18,495 bases of DNA from Pseudomonadota bacterium. GTDB taxonomy: Bacteria > Pseudomonadota > Gammaproteobacteria > UBA11654. Shown one piece after another: positions 7,876-14,538 of the stretch (positions are counted from its first letter, which is position 1; each line of letters opens with the position of its first letter). Below the pieces are notes generated by a model. The model was given only the letters and a program-made list of their open reading frames with translations, did not search any database and was not told where the DNA came from. The position numbers and the translations under genes are program-made. The stretch is from positions 1-18,495 of the forward strand of contig JAPOHS010000018.1 of the NCBI GenBank assembly GCA_029979325.1. Reading direction: 5' to 3'.

Positions 7876-10197
7876 CTAAAATCGATATCTTATTTTTGCA
7901 GCGAATCTATTGCCTTGGGGCTCATCCCAAGTGTCTGTAAAAATCCTTGAGTTACCTGCTTCGTCGTCAAAGAAAACACTTCCGCCTCTTGTGTAAACAA
8001 GGTAGATATTAGAGAGAGGTGCAATCTCATATTTATATCTGATCTGAAATGCCAAGCTTCCTAAATTAATACTGTCTGTAGAGCGATTTGATGGGTTTAA
8101 ATAGCCGTTCTGATCCAACTCCCAAGCTTTGGCTTGCTGGTTTCTAAATGAAACCAAATCGATCTTAAATGTAAACTCTTGCTTATCTGATGGATACCAG
8201 GTAACACCGGTGTCGACGCCCACTCTTTTTTGAGCAAATGTTCCATACAGATCTTCATCCACTCTGATTGTCCAATTTGATCTGCGGGAATGATTGAGCC
8301 TAAGCCATGTTCTGATGTTGTCTTGTGGGGTATAACCTAAGCCAATAGAAGCGCTTCGCCTTCTGTCTGTGTAGGCATAATAGTTTTTCCTCTCTACGCC
8401 AATTCCAAATGAGTACTTCCATGGACCCAATTGAGCACTTCTGTAGCTGAAGTCGACATTGCCACCGTTGCCAGTCCTTAAAAATGGCGATACTGAACTG
8501 CCTTGAGTGATTTCATCATCTTTGCCTTTGGAGCTCAGATTGGCATTGATTGAAATGTTTGATGTGGTCTTAAAACTCTGCCAAAAATTGAAGCTGTAAA
8601 ACTGATCTAAGTTTTCATGTTCAGCATTGTTTTGGTCCCAATAATCAAAATTATAATTTCTACTTTTTGACGGTGAATCATCATCAAAATCTGTTTTTGA
8701 ATAATTAACTGACCCACCATATCCAATCAGATTATTTCTCCAGAGATAACCCATATCATTAATATTTAGATGTTCATCAAAATAATAAAGCTCAGATGCA
8801 AATCTGAGAGCTTTGTTGGGCCTATATGAAACCCTTGAACGAGAGCCAAAACCATTATCCTCATCAGAGATATTTGAAAGCATGGTGATATGCTCAACTT
8901 TTAGTCCAGACTCACTAAGATATTGATAATCAACTATATTGACTGTCGCCTGTCTGTCTATCATCGATTTATCAGCATGTGTAATCATGTGTCCTAACTT
9001 ATGTTTACCATTGTTACGTATTGTTCTGAAAGCATAAAAATTACTGCCCTCGCTGAAATCTTCATCTTTCTCAAATGTAGCAAATGCACCGAAATCAGTT
9101 GATTCCCCTCTTTGTGTGAATTTAAATGCCATGTCTATGCCATTCGTGTTTACTTTGCTCTCATTACAGGCTTCTTCAAGCTCATCACTTCCACCCTCAG
9201 AAGCTGAGTATTTGGAACAATCGTAAATGGGGCGAGAACCAATTCTTCTAGTATGTAAAATTGAATAGAGTTCAAAACCTGGATACCAATCAAGCTCAAT
9301 ATTAAACAGAGATTGGCTTTGAGTGAAAAAAGGTCTTCTATCCGAGTAAAATGTCTCTCTTGGAGAGTAATTGATCACCACATTATCACTCTCTACCTGT
9401 CCAAAATCAGGATTGAGTGTCGCAACAAGCTCTCCGCCTGAGCCAGTGTTATATATAATCTCTGTACCAACATCAACAGTTGAATCATCACTAATGAAGT
9501 CATTATTTGCAACGGTGTATGGGAAAAAGTCCAAGCTACTTGGATTGGATTGAACAACATCAACCTGGTGTAGAACTGACAAAAACTTTTGCCTCTGATA
9601 TGAGGCACCTGGATAAGCAACACCAATTCCAAGATACTCAATCATTCGACTCACGCTCACACCAATTGTTCGCTTTTCACCATCCTGCCTATTCATAGGC
9701 ACCATATTCCATGGAATGAAGAATTCTGAATACCAATTCTCCTCACTTTCAGAGGTTTTAGCGAACCATTCCCCATCCCAATCCTTGTCAACTTGGTTCT
9801 CATTTGTAATGGTATAGTCGACAACTGAGTTACTGAGAGCAATACCAAGCATGTATGCGGTATTGCCTGTGTTATCGAAATCAATGACGACAACATTGCG
9901 GTCATGATTATTCCTTAAATTATCTCTACCGTGCTTTCTTCTGTCTCTGGTTTCATCTGGCTGAGAATTTACGAAACCAAAATATATGCCCAGATCGTCA
10001 GAGTGAATTAATGCTTTCGTCTCATGTGTTGGCTTTGCAAGGCTAAAGGGATTGATGATGTAAAACTCTTCAATGCTCTGAGCATCTTGCCATTCAGCCT
10101 CATCTAACTTTCCGTCAATGACAATGTTGGCACTGACAAAGACTGGCAATAGAAATAGGATCAAGGAAACAAATTTTTGTGAATTTGAAGACATCAT
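7876..10197 (-). CDS. Secreted CBM9-like/DUF5916 protein, predicted outer-membrane beta-barrel
   Basis: A 773-residue exported protein of the DUF5916 family, function unknown. A signal peptide is clear: a short polar start, a hydrophobic core (FVSLILFLLPVFV, 9-21) and likely cleavage after Ala23. The mature N terminus, IVIDGKLDEAEWQDA, begins a carbohydrate-binding-module-9-like beta-sandwich to about residue 210. A long beta-rich region follows, full of alternating polar/aromatic strands such as YDPxx-type turns, and ends in RFAAKIRYRF. A C-terminal aromatic residue after alternating hydrophobics is the usual outer-membrane-barrel signature, so insertion in the outer membrane is inferred. 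The ATG at 10197 overlaps the stop of the upstream acyltransferase gene (ATGA), implying coupled translation. Carbohydrate binding is suggested only by the fold name and has not been shown for this group, as far as I know. Confidence 0.85.
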   Translation of the reverse strand: MMSSNSQKFVSLILFLLPVFVSANIVIDGKLDEAEWQDAQSIEEFYIINPFSLAKPTHETKALIHSDDLGIYFGFVNSQPDETRDRRKHGRDNLRNNHDRNVVVIDFDNTGNTAYMLGIALSNSVVDYTITNENQVDKDWDGEWFAKTSESEENWYSEFFIPWNMVPMNRQDGEKRTIGVSVSRMIEYLGIGVAYPGASYQRQKFLSVLHQVDVVQSNPSSLDFFPYTVANNDFISDDSTVDVGTEIIYNTGSGGELVATLNPDFGQVESDNVVINYSPRETFYSDRRPFFTQSQSLFNIELDWYPGFELYSILHTRRIGSRPIYDCSKYSASEGGSDELEEACNESKVNTNGIDMAFKFTQRGESTDFGAFATFEKDEDFSEGSNFYAFRTIRNNGKHKLGHMITHADKSMIDRQATVNIVDYQYLSESGLKVEHITMLSNISDEDNGFGSRSRVSYRPNKALRFASELYYFDEHLNINDMGYLWRNNLIGYGGSVNYSKTDFDDDSPSKSRNYNFDYWDQNNAEHENLDQFYSFNFWQSFKTTSNISINANLSSKGKDDEITQGSSVSPFLRTGNGGNVDFSYRSAQLGPWKYSFGIGVERKNYYAYTDRRRSASIGLGYTPQDNIRTWLRLNHSRRSNWTIRVDEDLYGTFAQKRVGVDTGVTWYPSDKQEFTFKIDLVSFRNQQAKAWELDQNGYLNPSNRSTDSINLGSLAFQIRYKYEIAPLSNIYLVYTRGGSVFFDDEAGNSRIFTDTWDEPQGNRFAAKIRYRF

Positions 10198-11159
10198 ACT
10201 GCTTTCGCGTTGGTTTCAATTGTAGATGTATTAATTGCAGCGAAATAATTGGCTTCACTTTGAAGAGTCCTAAAATTCTTTTTTGTTATGCCCTCAAGGT
10301 TTGGTCTCTTCTCATTTGGCGTCAATCCGTCACCTAAGCCTCCGCCAAACTCAATCACAGAATCAACTTTCATTTCTACAGCTGTCTGCATACACCCCAA
10401 CCAATCAACTGGCTTAAATAATTGATTATAAAGCAATTCTGCTGTTTCACTTCCATCTACTTTATGTATCTCAGAAGAGAAATTGGAGAGTACAGGTGCT
10501 TTCATACCTTTGAAAGTAATTTTACTTAGGTGCCCTTTGAACTCTTCAGCTGCTTTTGTCATTAGGCTGGTATGAAATGCACCTTCAGTTTTCAACTTAA
10601 CTGTTCTTTTCTTTGGGAAATCAATTCTCAGCATGTCTTCTAATTTTTGAATATCCTCATCAGTCCCGCCAACCACGGTTTGTTTCAATTGATTCACTGT
10701 GGCTATTTCGCAGTTCGATTGATTGATGATGTTTACTGCTTCTTCTTTCTCAAATGGCAACGCCAACATTGATCCAGAACCATGCTCACCCATTAACTCG
10801 CCTCTTTTACTAACCAGTTCTAAACCTTCTTCAAAGCTGATGCTGCCAGAAACAACCAAAGCAGTGTATTCTCCTAGACTATGTCCTGCGAGTAGCATGG
10901 GTTTAATATCACCACTGCTGACCTCTGAGAAATATTTAAAACAGGCAATTTGGTGTGTCAGTAAAACAGGTTGAGTATACTTGGTGAGATTGATCTCGTT
11001 TTTTTCATCTTTGAATGATAATTGGGCAATGTCGTAACCCAATACAGAAGAGGCTTTATTGTATAGCTCTTTCACAGAATCTGATTTTTCAATCAAATCC
11101 GTGCCCATACCTCTATATTGTGATCCTTGACCAGGAAATATGAACATCACATTGGCCAC
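10194..11159 (-). CDS. fabD: ACP S-malonyltransferase (FabD-like acyltransferase)
   Basis: Transfers malonyl from CoA to an acyl carrier protein for fatty-acid or polyketide-type chain extension. The 321 residues open with the family motif IFPGQGSQYRGMG (7-19). The nucleophile is Ser94 in GHSLGEYTAL, the catalytic histidine His196 in GAFHTSLM, and Arg119 (SKRGELMGE) matches the arginine that holds the malonyl carboxylate. The AFH form of the histidine motif is the malonyl-specific type, rather than the ASH form of methylmalonyl-specific domains, even though a methylmalonyl-CoA operon is nearby. The start is GTG at 11159, with a strong AAGGGGAG ribosome site about 5 bases upstream. No fabH, fabG or acpP adjoins, so this may be a second, specialised copy rather than the housekeeping fabD; the symbol is by family. 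Confidence 0.85.
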   Translation of the reverse strand: MANVMFIFPGQGSQYRGMGTDLIEKSDSVKELYNKASSVLGYDIAQLSFKDEKNEINLTKYTQPVLLTHQIACFKYFSEVSSGDIKPMLLAGHSLGEYTALVVSGSISFEEGLELVSKRGELMGEHGSGSMLALPFEKEEAVNIINQSNCEIATVNQLKQTVVGGTDEDIQKLEDMLRIDFPKKRTVKLKTEGAFHTSLMTKAAEEFKGHLSKITFKGMKAPVLSNFSSEIHKVDGSETAELLYNQLFKPVDWLGCMQTAVEMKVDSVIEFGGGLGDGLTPNEKRPNLEGITKKNFRTLQSEANYFAAINTSTIETNAKAV

Positions 11160-11202
11160 TCTTGCTCCCCTTTTAAATTGCGCTATGTGAATTTTTTTTG
11201 TA

Positions 11203-11230
11203 ATTATGAAGCAAACAATCCTAAAAACAA
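11203..11230 (-). promoter_or_regulatory. Candidate promoter for the acyltransferase/DUF5916 pair
   Basis: On the minus strand CATAAT (11208-11203) is preceded after 16 bases by TTGTTT (11230-11225), in the divergent spacer 11160-11321. It would give a leader of about 37 bases to the GTG at 11159. The spacer has long A/T runs, and I could not find a convincing plus-strand promoter in it for the monooxygenase. Weak, eye-only call. Confidence 0.3.
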
Positions 11231-11321
11231 TGATTTAATTGTGTAGATGATTTTTTGTAGATATCTGTTAAGGTTTTAGCATCAATATTAAGATAGCTCT
11301 CTTGAGTAAAAGGATTTAAGA

Positions 11322-12494
11322 ATGTCCAAATTAAATATTGCCATTGTTGGTGCAGGAATAGGTGGAATGAGTGCAGCGCTTGGTCTATCTCAGAATGGCT
11401 TCAATGTGTCAGTTTTTGAACAAGCCCCTGAATTATCAGAAGTGGGTGCGGGGCTTACAATCACTCCAAATGCTACAAAAGGTCTGAATTACCTAAACCT
11501 GGGTGATCAAATAAAATCTGTTGGGATGGCTCATGCCAAACAAGGCGTTAGACATTTTGAAACGGGGGAAGTGATTGTGCCTCTAGAAAGAGGTGAAAAA
11601 ATGATGGATAAATATGGTGCATATCAATTTCAAGCACACAGAGCAGATGTACATAATTTATTTATAGATGCTATGAAGACATATCCGGAGAGTAAAATTT
11701 ATGTGAATCATAAGCTGACAAACCTCGTAGAAAAAAACGGTCATGTAGAACTGACCTTCAATGAGAAAAATAAATATGAATTTGATTTTGTAATTGGAGC
11801 TGATGGCAATCGCTCAACTGTTAGAAACATAATCATTGGAGATGATGATCCTGAATTTGCAGGTTATGTCGCTTGGAGAGGCCTTGTGCCGACTTCGGAA
11901 TTATCAGAAGGAGATTTTGATGAATGTGGCTCATCTGCTTTTATCGCTCCTGGCAGAGTTTTTGCAAGGTACCTTGTGAGAAATGGTGAACTCTATAATT
12001 ATGTAGCATTTCTGGTCACAGATGAATGGGCTGAGGAAGGATGGGCAATTCCATCTGATGTTGAGATCGTGATGGATATTTTTTCTGACTATAACGAACA
12101 AGTAAAAAATATCATCAAGGCTACTCCCAGAGATGAATTATTCAAATGGGGAATTTTTGCTAGATCACCATCAGAAAACTGGTCGTCTGAATATTCCACT
12201 CTTCTTGGAGATGCTGCTCATCCATTGGAACCTTTTATGGGTCAAGGAGCCAGTATGGCGATTGAAGACGGTGTTGTGATATCGAGAATTATTGCTGACT
12301 CAGCAAGTCAAAATGAGATCATAGATCGCTATCAAAAAGCCAGAATAGAAAGAGCTCACTTTGTGACTGAGAATTCAAAAAAAGCAGGTATGAGATTTAC
12401 AGGAAAAACGCCTGATGACTATTCCAAAGAAGATCATAAGAATGAGGAAGAACTTGGCTTATTCTATTACGATCCAAGTTCTGTCGAAATTTAA
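11322..12494 (+). CDS. FAD-dependent monooxygenase, salicylate-hydroxylase-like (class A flavoprotein)
   Basis: Expected to hydroxylate an organic substrate, usually aromatic, using NAD(P)H, O2 and tightly bound FAD. The 390 residues show the full set of para-hydroxybenzoate-hydroxylase-fold motifs. These are the Rossmann GxGxxG (G10, G12, G15) with acidic Glu33 ending the second strand (VSVFEQAPE), the QAHRADVH stretch (Arg107), the DG motif in VIGADGNRSTVR (161-162), and the FAD-ribityl GD motif in LLGDAAHPLEPFMGQGASMAIED (296 onward). The arrangement matches salicylate 1-monooxygenase and 6-hydroxynicotinate/3-hydroxybenzoate hydroxylase relatives; the real substrate cannot be read from sequence. 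The ATG at 11322 has an AAAGGA ribosome site 8 bases upstream. It heads the plus-strand run and lies 92 bases before the Rieske oxygenase gene. Confidence 0.9.
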   Translation: MSKLNIAIVGAGIGGMSAALGLSQNGFNVSVFEQAPELSEVGAGLTITPNATKGLNYLNLGDQIKSVGMAHAKQGVRHFETGEVIVPLERGEKMMDKYGAYQFQAHRADVHNLFIDAMKTYPESKIYVNHKLTNLVEKNGHVELTFNEKNKYEFDFVIGADGNRSTVRNIIIGDDDPEFAGYVAWRGLVPTSELSEGDFDECGSSAFIAPGRVFARYLVRNGELYNYVAFLVTDEWAEEGWAIPSDVEIVMDIFSDYNEQVKNIIKATPRDELFKWGIFARSPSENWSSEYSTLLGDAAHPLEPFMGQGASMAIEDGVVISRIIADSASQNEIIDRYQKARIERAHFVTENSKKAGMRFTGKTPDDYSKEDHKNEEELGLFYYDPSSVEI

Positions 12495-12514
12495 TTTTCA
12501 CTTGAAGCAATAGA

Positions 12515-12530
12515 GTTACACTTCGTTACA
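12515..12530 (+). promoter_or_regulatory. Paired GTTACA direct repeat, candidate operator upstream of the Rieske gene
   Basis: GTTACA occurs twice (12515-12520 and 12525-12530), repeating every 10 bases, about one helical turn. It lies 72 bases before the Rieske start codon and about 32 bases ahead of a TATAAT. A similar pair precedes the MFS gene. Function is inference. Confidence 0.35.
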
Positions 12531-12561
12531 AAGTAATCGCCTTCATGAGAAAGTAAATTTA

Positions 12562-12567
12562 TATAAT
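12562..12567 (+). promoter_or_regulatory. Candidate -10 element for the Rieske oxygenase gene
   Basis: A perfect TATAAT with no good -35 match at the usual spacing, which would suit an activator-dependent promoter. The predicted start near 12574 leaves a very short leader that still partly contains the AAAGGA ribosome site (about 12573-12578), so the true start may be slightly upstream. Confidence 0.35.
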
Positions 12568-12586
12568 CCTCTAAAGGAAAAAAGAT

Positions 12587-13708
12587 ATGTATATTAATTT
12601 TTGGTATCCGGTTTGTCTGAGTGATGAAATCGATGAAGGCTCTAAGAAAGCAACCATTCTGGGCATGGATTTTGTGGCATTTAGAGATCATGAGGGTGTT
12701 GCGCATTGCTTAAGCAATGTTTGTGTCCATCGAGGCGGGTCTTTAGCCAATGGGATTTGCCATGAGGATGGGACAATAGCCTGTCCTTATCATGGTTGGA
12801 GATATAATGGAGAAGGTAAATGCACGAAAATACCATCAATGGGGCCAGATGCAAAGATACCCAGTAGAGCCAAAGTAGACAGCTATCCGGTCATCGAGAG
12901 ATACAACATAGTTTTTGCCTTCTTGGGTGACCTCCCCGAGGATGAGAGACCAAGCTTATATGAGATTGAAGAATATGAAGCTGAAGGCTGGAGAGCAAAT
13001 CAAACAACGATCATAGACATCGATTATAACTACGAAAGATCAATAGAAAATGGACTGGATCCAGCTCACAACGAGTTCGTTCATCCCACTCATGGATTCT
13101 CAGGAGCCAGAAACGATTACAAAGTTAATCCAACTAAAGTTACCAAAGTAGATCGCGGTGCGGACTTTGAGCAACTATTTGATGCTGCACCTCCATTGGA
13201 TGAAGAGACTTATGGTGAGACTGCTAGAAAAAGTGATGGAGAGTTAACAGTCTGGGGTGGTTATCGGGGCCCAAATACTCTGATTACACAAATACACACC
13301 AAAAAAGATTCAAACTGGTTCCATCAATATTTTTTTGAACAACCCATTAATGAGTTCAAAACCAAAATCTTTTTTGTGAATATGAGAAATTGGCTGATGG
13401 AAGAAAATCTTGATGAAATGATCATGGGCAGAAACATGGAGGTTGTAAATCAAGACATAGAAGTTCTTGATAATTTAAGACCTGTCCTGACTCCTCCTAC
13501 ACTCACTAAGGAAATCTTCGTGCCTGCAGATTTAATCATTGGAGAGTATAGAAGCTCATTGGAAGACTTCACCAAAAAAGGCTATAAAATTGATCTACAG
13601 AAAATGAAAGAGACTCAGCATCAAACCGCTTATGCAATCCCCTCACCTGCTAGAAGAAAAGAAAAGAGTTGGGTCTTAGATCCCGTGCCCCTCATACAGT
13701 CCGAATAA
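12587..13708 (+). CDS. Rieske non-haem iron oxygenase, catalytic (alpha) subunit
   Basis: A terminal oxygenase that inserts oxygen into, or demethylates, an organic substrate with electrons from a separate reductase. The 373 residues start with an N-terminal Rieske domain. The [2Fe-2S] ligands are Cys46 and His48 (CVHRGG) and Cys66 and His69 (CPYHGW), giving the standard CxH-x17-CxxH pattern. The C-terminal catalytic domain carries NGLDPAHNEFVHPTHG (156-170). By family pattern Asp158 is the electron-bridging residue and His161 and His166 are iron ligands; the third, a carboxylate, is probably Asp290 in VVNQDIEVL. It resembles single-component-alpha types such as vanillate O-demethylase or pheophorbide a oxygenase-like proteins more than naphthalene-type dioxygenases, because no beta subunit follows. 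No ferredoxin or reductase gene is present in the window, so electrons must come from elsewhere. The ATG is preceded by AAAGGA. Its stop abuts the convergent dehydrogenase stop. Confidence 0.9.
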   Translation: MYINFWYPVCLSDEIDEGSKKATILGMDFVAFRDHEGVAHCLSNVCVHRGGSLANGICHEDGTIACPYHGWRYNGEGKCTKIPSMGPDAKIPSRAKVDSYPVIERYNIVFAFLGDLPEDERPSLYEIEEYEAEGWRANQTTIIDIDYNYERSIENGLDPAHNEFVHPTHGFSGARNDYKVNPTKVTKVDRGADFEQLFDAAPPLDEETYGETARKSDGELTVWGGYRGPNTLITQIHTKKDSNWFHQYFFEQPINEFKTKIFFVNMRNWLMEENLDEMIMGRNMEVVNQDIEVLDNLRPVLTPPTLTKEIFVPADLIIGEYRSSLEDFTKKGYKIDLQKMKETQHQTAYAIPSPARRKEKSWVLDPVPLIQSE

Positions 13709-14461
13709 TTATTGAGCTGATAAGCCCCCATCAATTACCAACTCTGATCCGGTGATCATTTTTGACTCATCGCTTGCAAGAAATAGAATTGAGTTGGCAA
13801 CGTCCTCAACTGTGACTAGTTTTCTGAGAGGAATTTGTCTCTCTATTTTAGATACAAGCTCCTCATTGGGATTATCAAAAAATGATTTCATCATCTCAGT
13901 TTGAGCAAAAACTGGATGAACACTATTGCATCTCACTGTATCGGTGGTTCTAGCACAGTGAAGAGCCACGGACTTGGTTAGATGCCTCACTCCGGCTTTT
14001 GCACTGTTGTAGGCTGCAAAATTATGGCCAGCAACAATACCAGATATAGATGAGATATTGATGATTGAACCGTTGCCAGATTCTCTCATCAATGGAATTG
14101 CATATTTACAACCAAGAAATACTGAATCAAGATCAACCTTGTGAACCAATTCCCATTCCTCCTCTGTTGTTGCCTCTATATCGGCCATAAAACCAATACC
14201 GGCATTGTTCACAAGCACATTCAATCCAGATGATTGTGCTTTTATTTCATCTATGACACCTATCCACTCTTCTGTTTTGGTTACATCGTGAGACACAAAG
14301 GTTACCCCAAGCTCATTAGAGACTTTTTTGCCATTTTCTTCGTTGATATCCGAAATATAAACCTCTGCCCCTTCTTTCTTGAATAACTCTGCTGTTGCTT
14401 TTCCAAAGCCAGAAGCGCCGCCGGTCACCAATGCCACCTTTTCACTTAACCTTTTAGTCAT
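13709..14461 (-). CDS. Short-chain dehydrogenase/reductase, NAD-preferring
   Basis: Probably oxidises a secondary alcohol to a ketone, or the reverse. From the ATG at 14461 it has 250 residues, the classical SDR length, with the nucleotide-binding TGGASGFG (13-20), NNAG (85-88), and the catalytic Ser138, Tyr151 and Lys155 (SSIS...YNSAK). Asp38 at the end of the second strand (YISDIN) indicates NAD(H) rather than NADP(H). One oddity: the helix-4 Asn of the classical Asn-Ser-Tyr-Lys tetrad is replaced by Asp110 (KVDLDSVFLG). The C terminus DGGLSAQ is typical. The 24-residue upstream extension is rejected because the family start MTKRLSEKVALVTGG fits and a TATAAT element lies in the extension. 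It is divergent from the fused hydrolase and shares a short promoter spacer with it. Confidence 0.92.
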   Translation of the reverse strand: MTKRLSEKVALVTGGASGFGKATAELFKKEGAEVYISDINEENGKKVSNELGVTFVSHDVTKTEEWIGVIDEIKAQSSGLNVLVNNAGIGFMADIEATTEEEWELVHKVDLDSVFLGCKYAIPLMRESGNGSIINISSISGIVAGHNFAAYNSAKAGVRHLTKSVALHCARTTDTVRCNSVHPVFAQTEMMKSFFDNPNEELVSKIERQIPLRKLVTVEDVANSILFLASDESKMITGSELVIDGGLSAQ

Positions 14462-14475
14462 AATCAAAATAATAT

Positions 14476-14524
14476 TTGTTAAAATTGATGCCACATTATA
14501 ACTTCCTAAATGAAAAATACTGAA
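14476..14524. promoter_or_regulatory. Overlapping divergent promoters for the dehydrogenase and the fused hydrolase
   Basis: A TTATAA core (14496-14501) is shared by both strands. On the minus strand it gives a perfect TATAAT (14500-14495) with TTCAGT 18 bases upstream (14524-14519), and a leader of about 27 bases to the dehydrogenase ATG. On the plus strand TTGTTA (14476-14481) and TATAAC (14497-14502) are 15 bases apart, leading to the hydrolase ATG at 14539. The two promoters would compete for polymerase. The -35 matches are weak, so the minus-strand call is the stronger. Confidence 0.42.
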
Positions 14525-14538
14525 GATTACCAAAACGG

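Noticed and set aside
9393..9641. Minus-strand frame overlapping the DUF5916 gene, and plus-strand frames at 9371-9698
   Set aside because: Alternate frames of a long, well-supported secreted protein gene.
12495..12586. Intrinsic terminator between the FAD monooxygenase and the Rieske gene
   Set aside because: Only a weak imperfect ACTT...AAGT pairing and no following T-run; the GTTACA repeat explains the sequence better.
14462..14533. 24-residue N-terminal extension of the SDR
   Set aside because: The extension covers the divergent promoter region; the family-typical start is the ATG at 14461.
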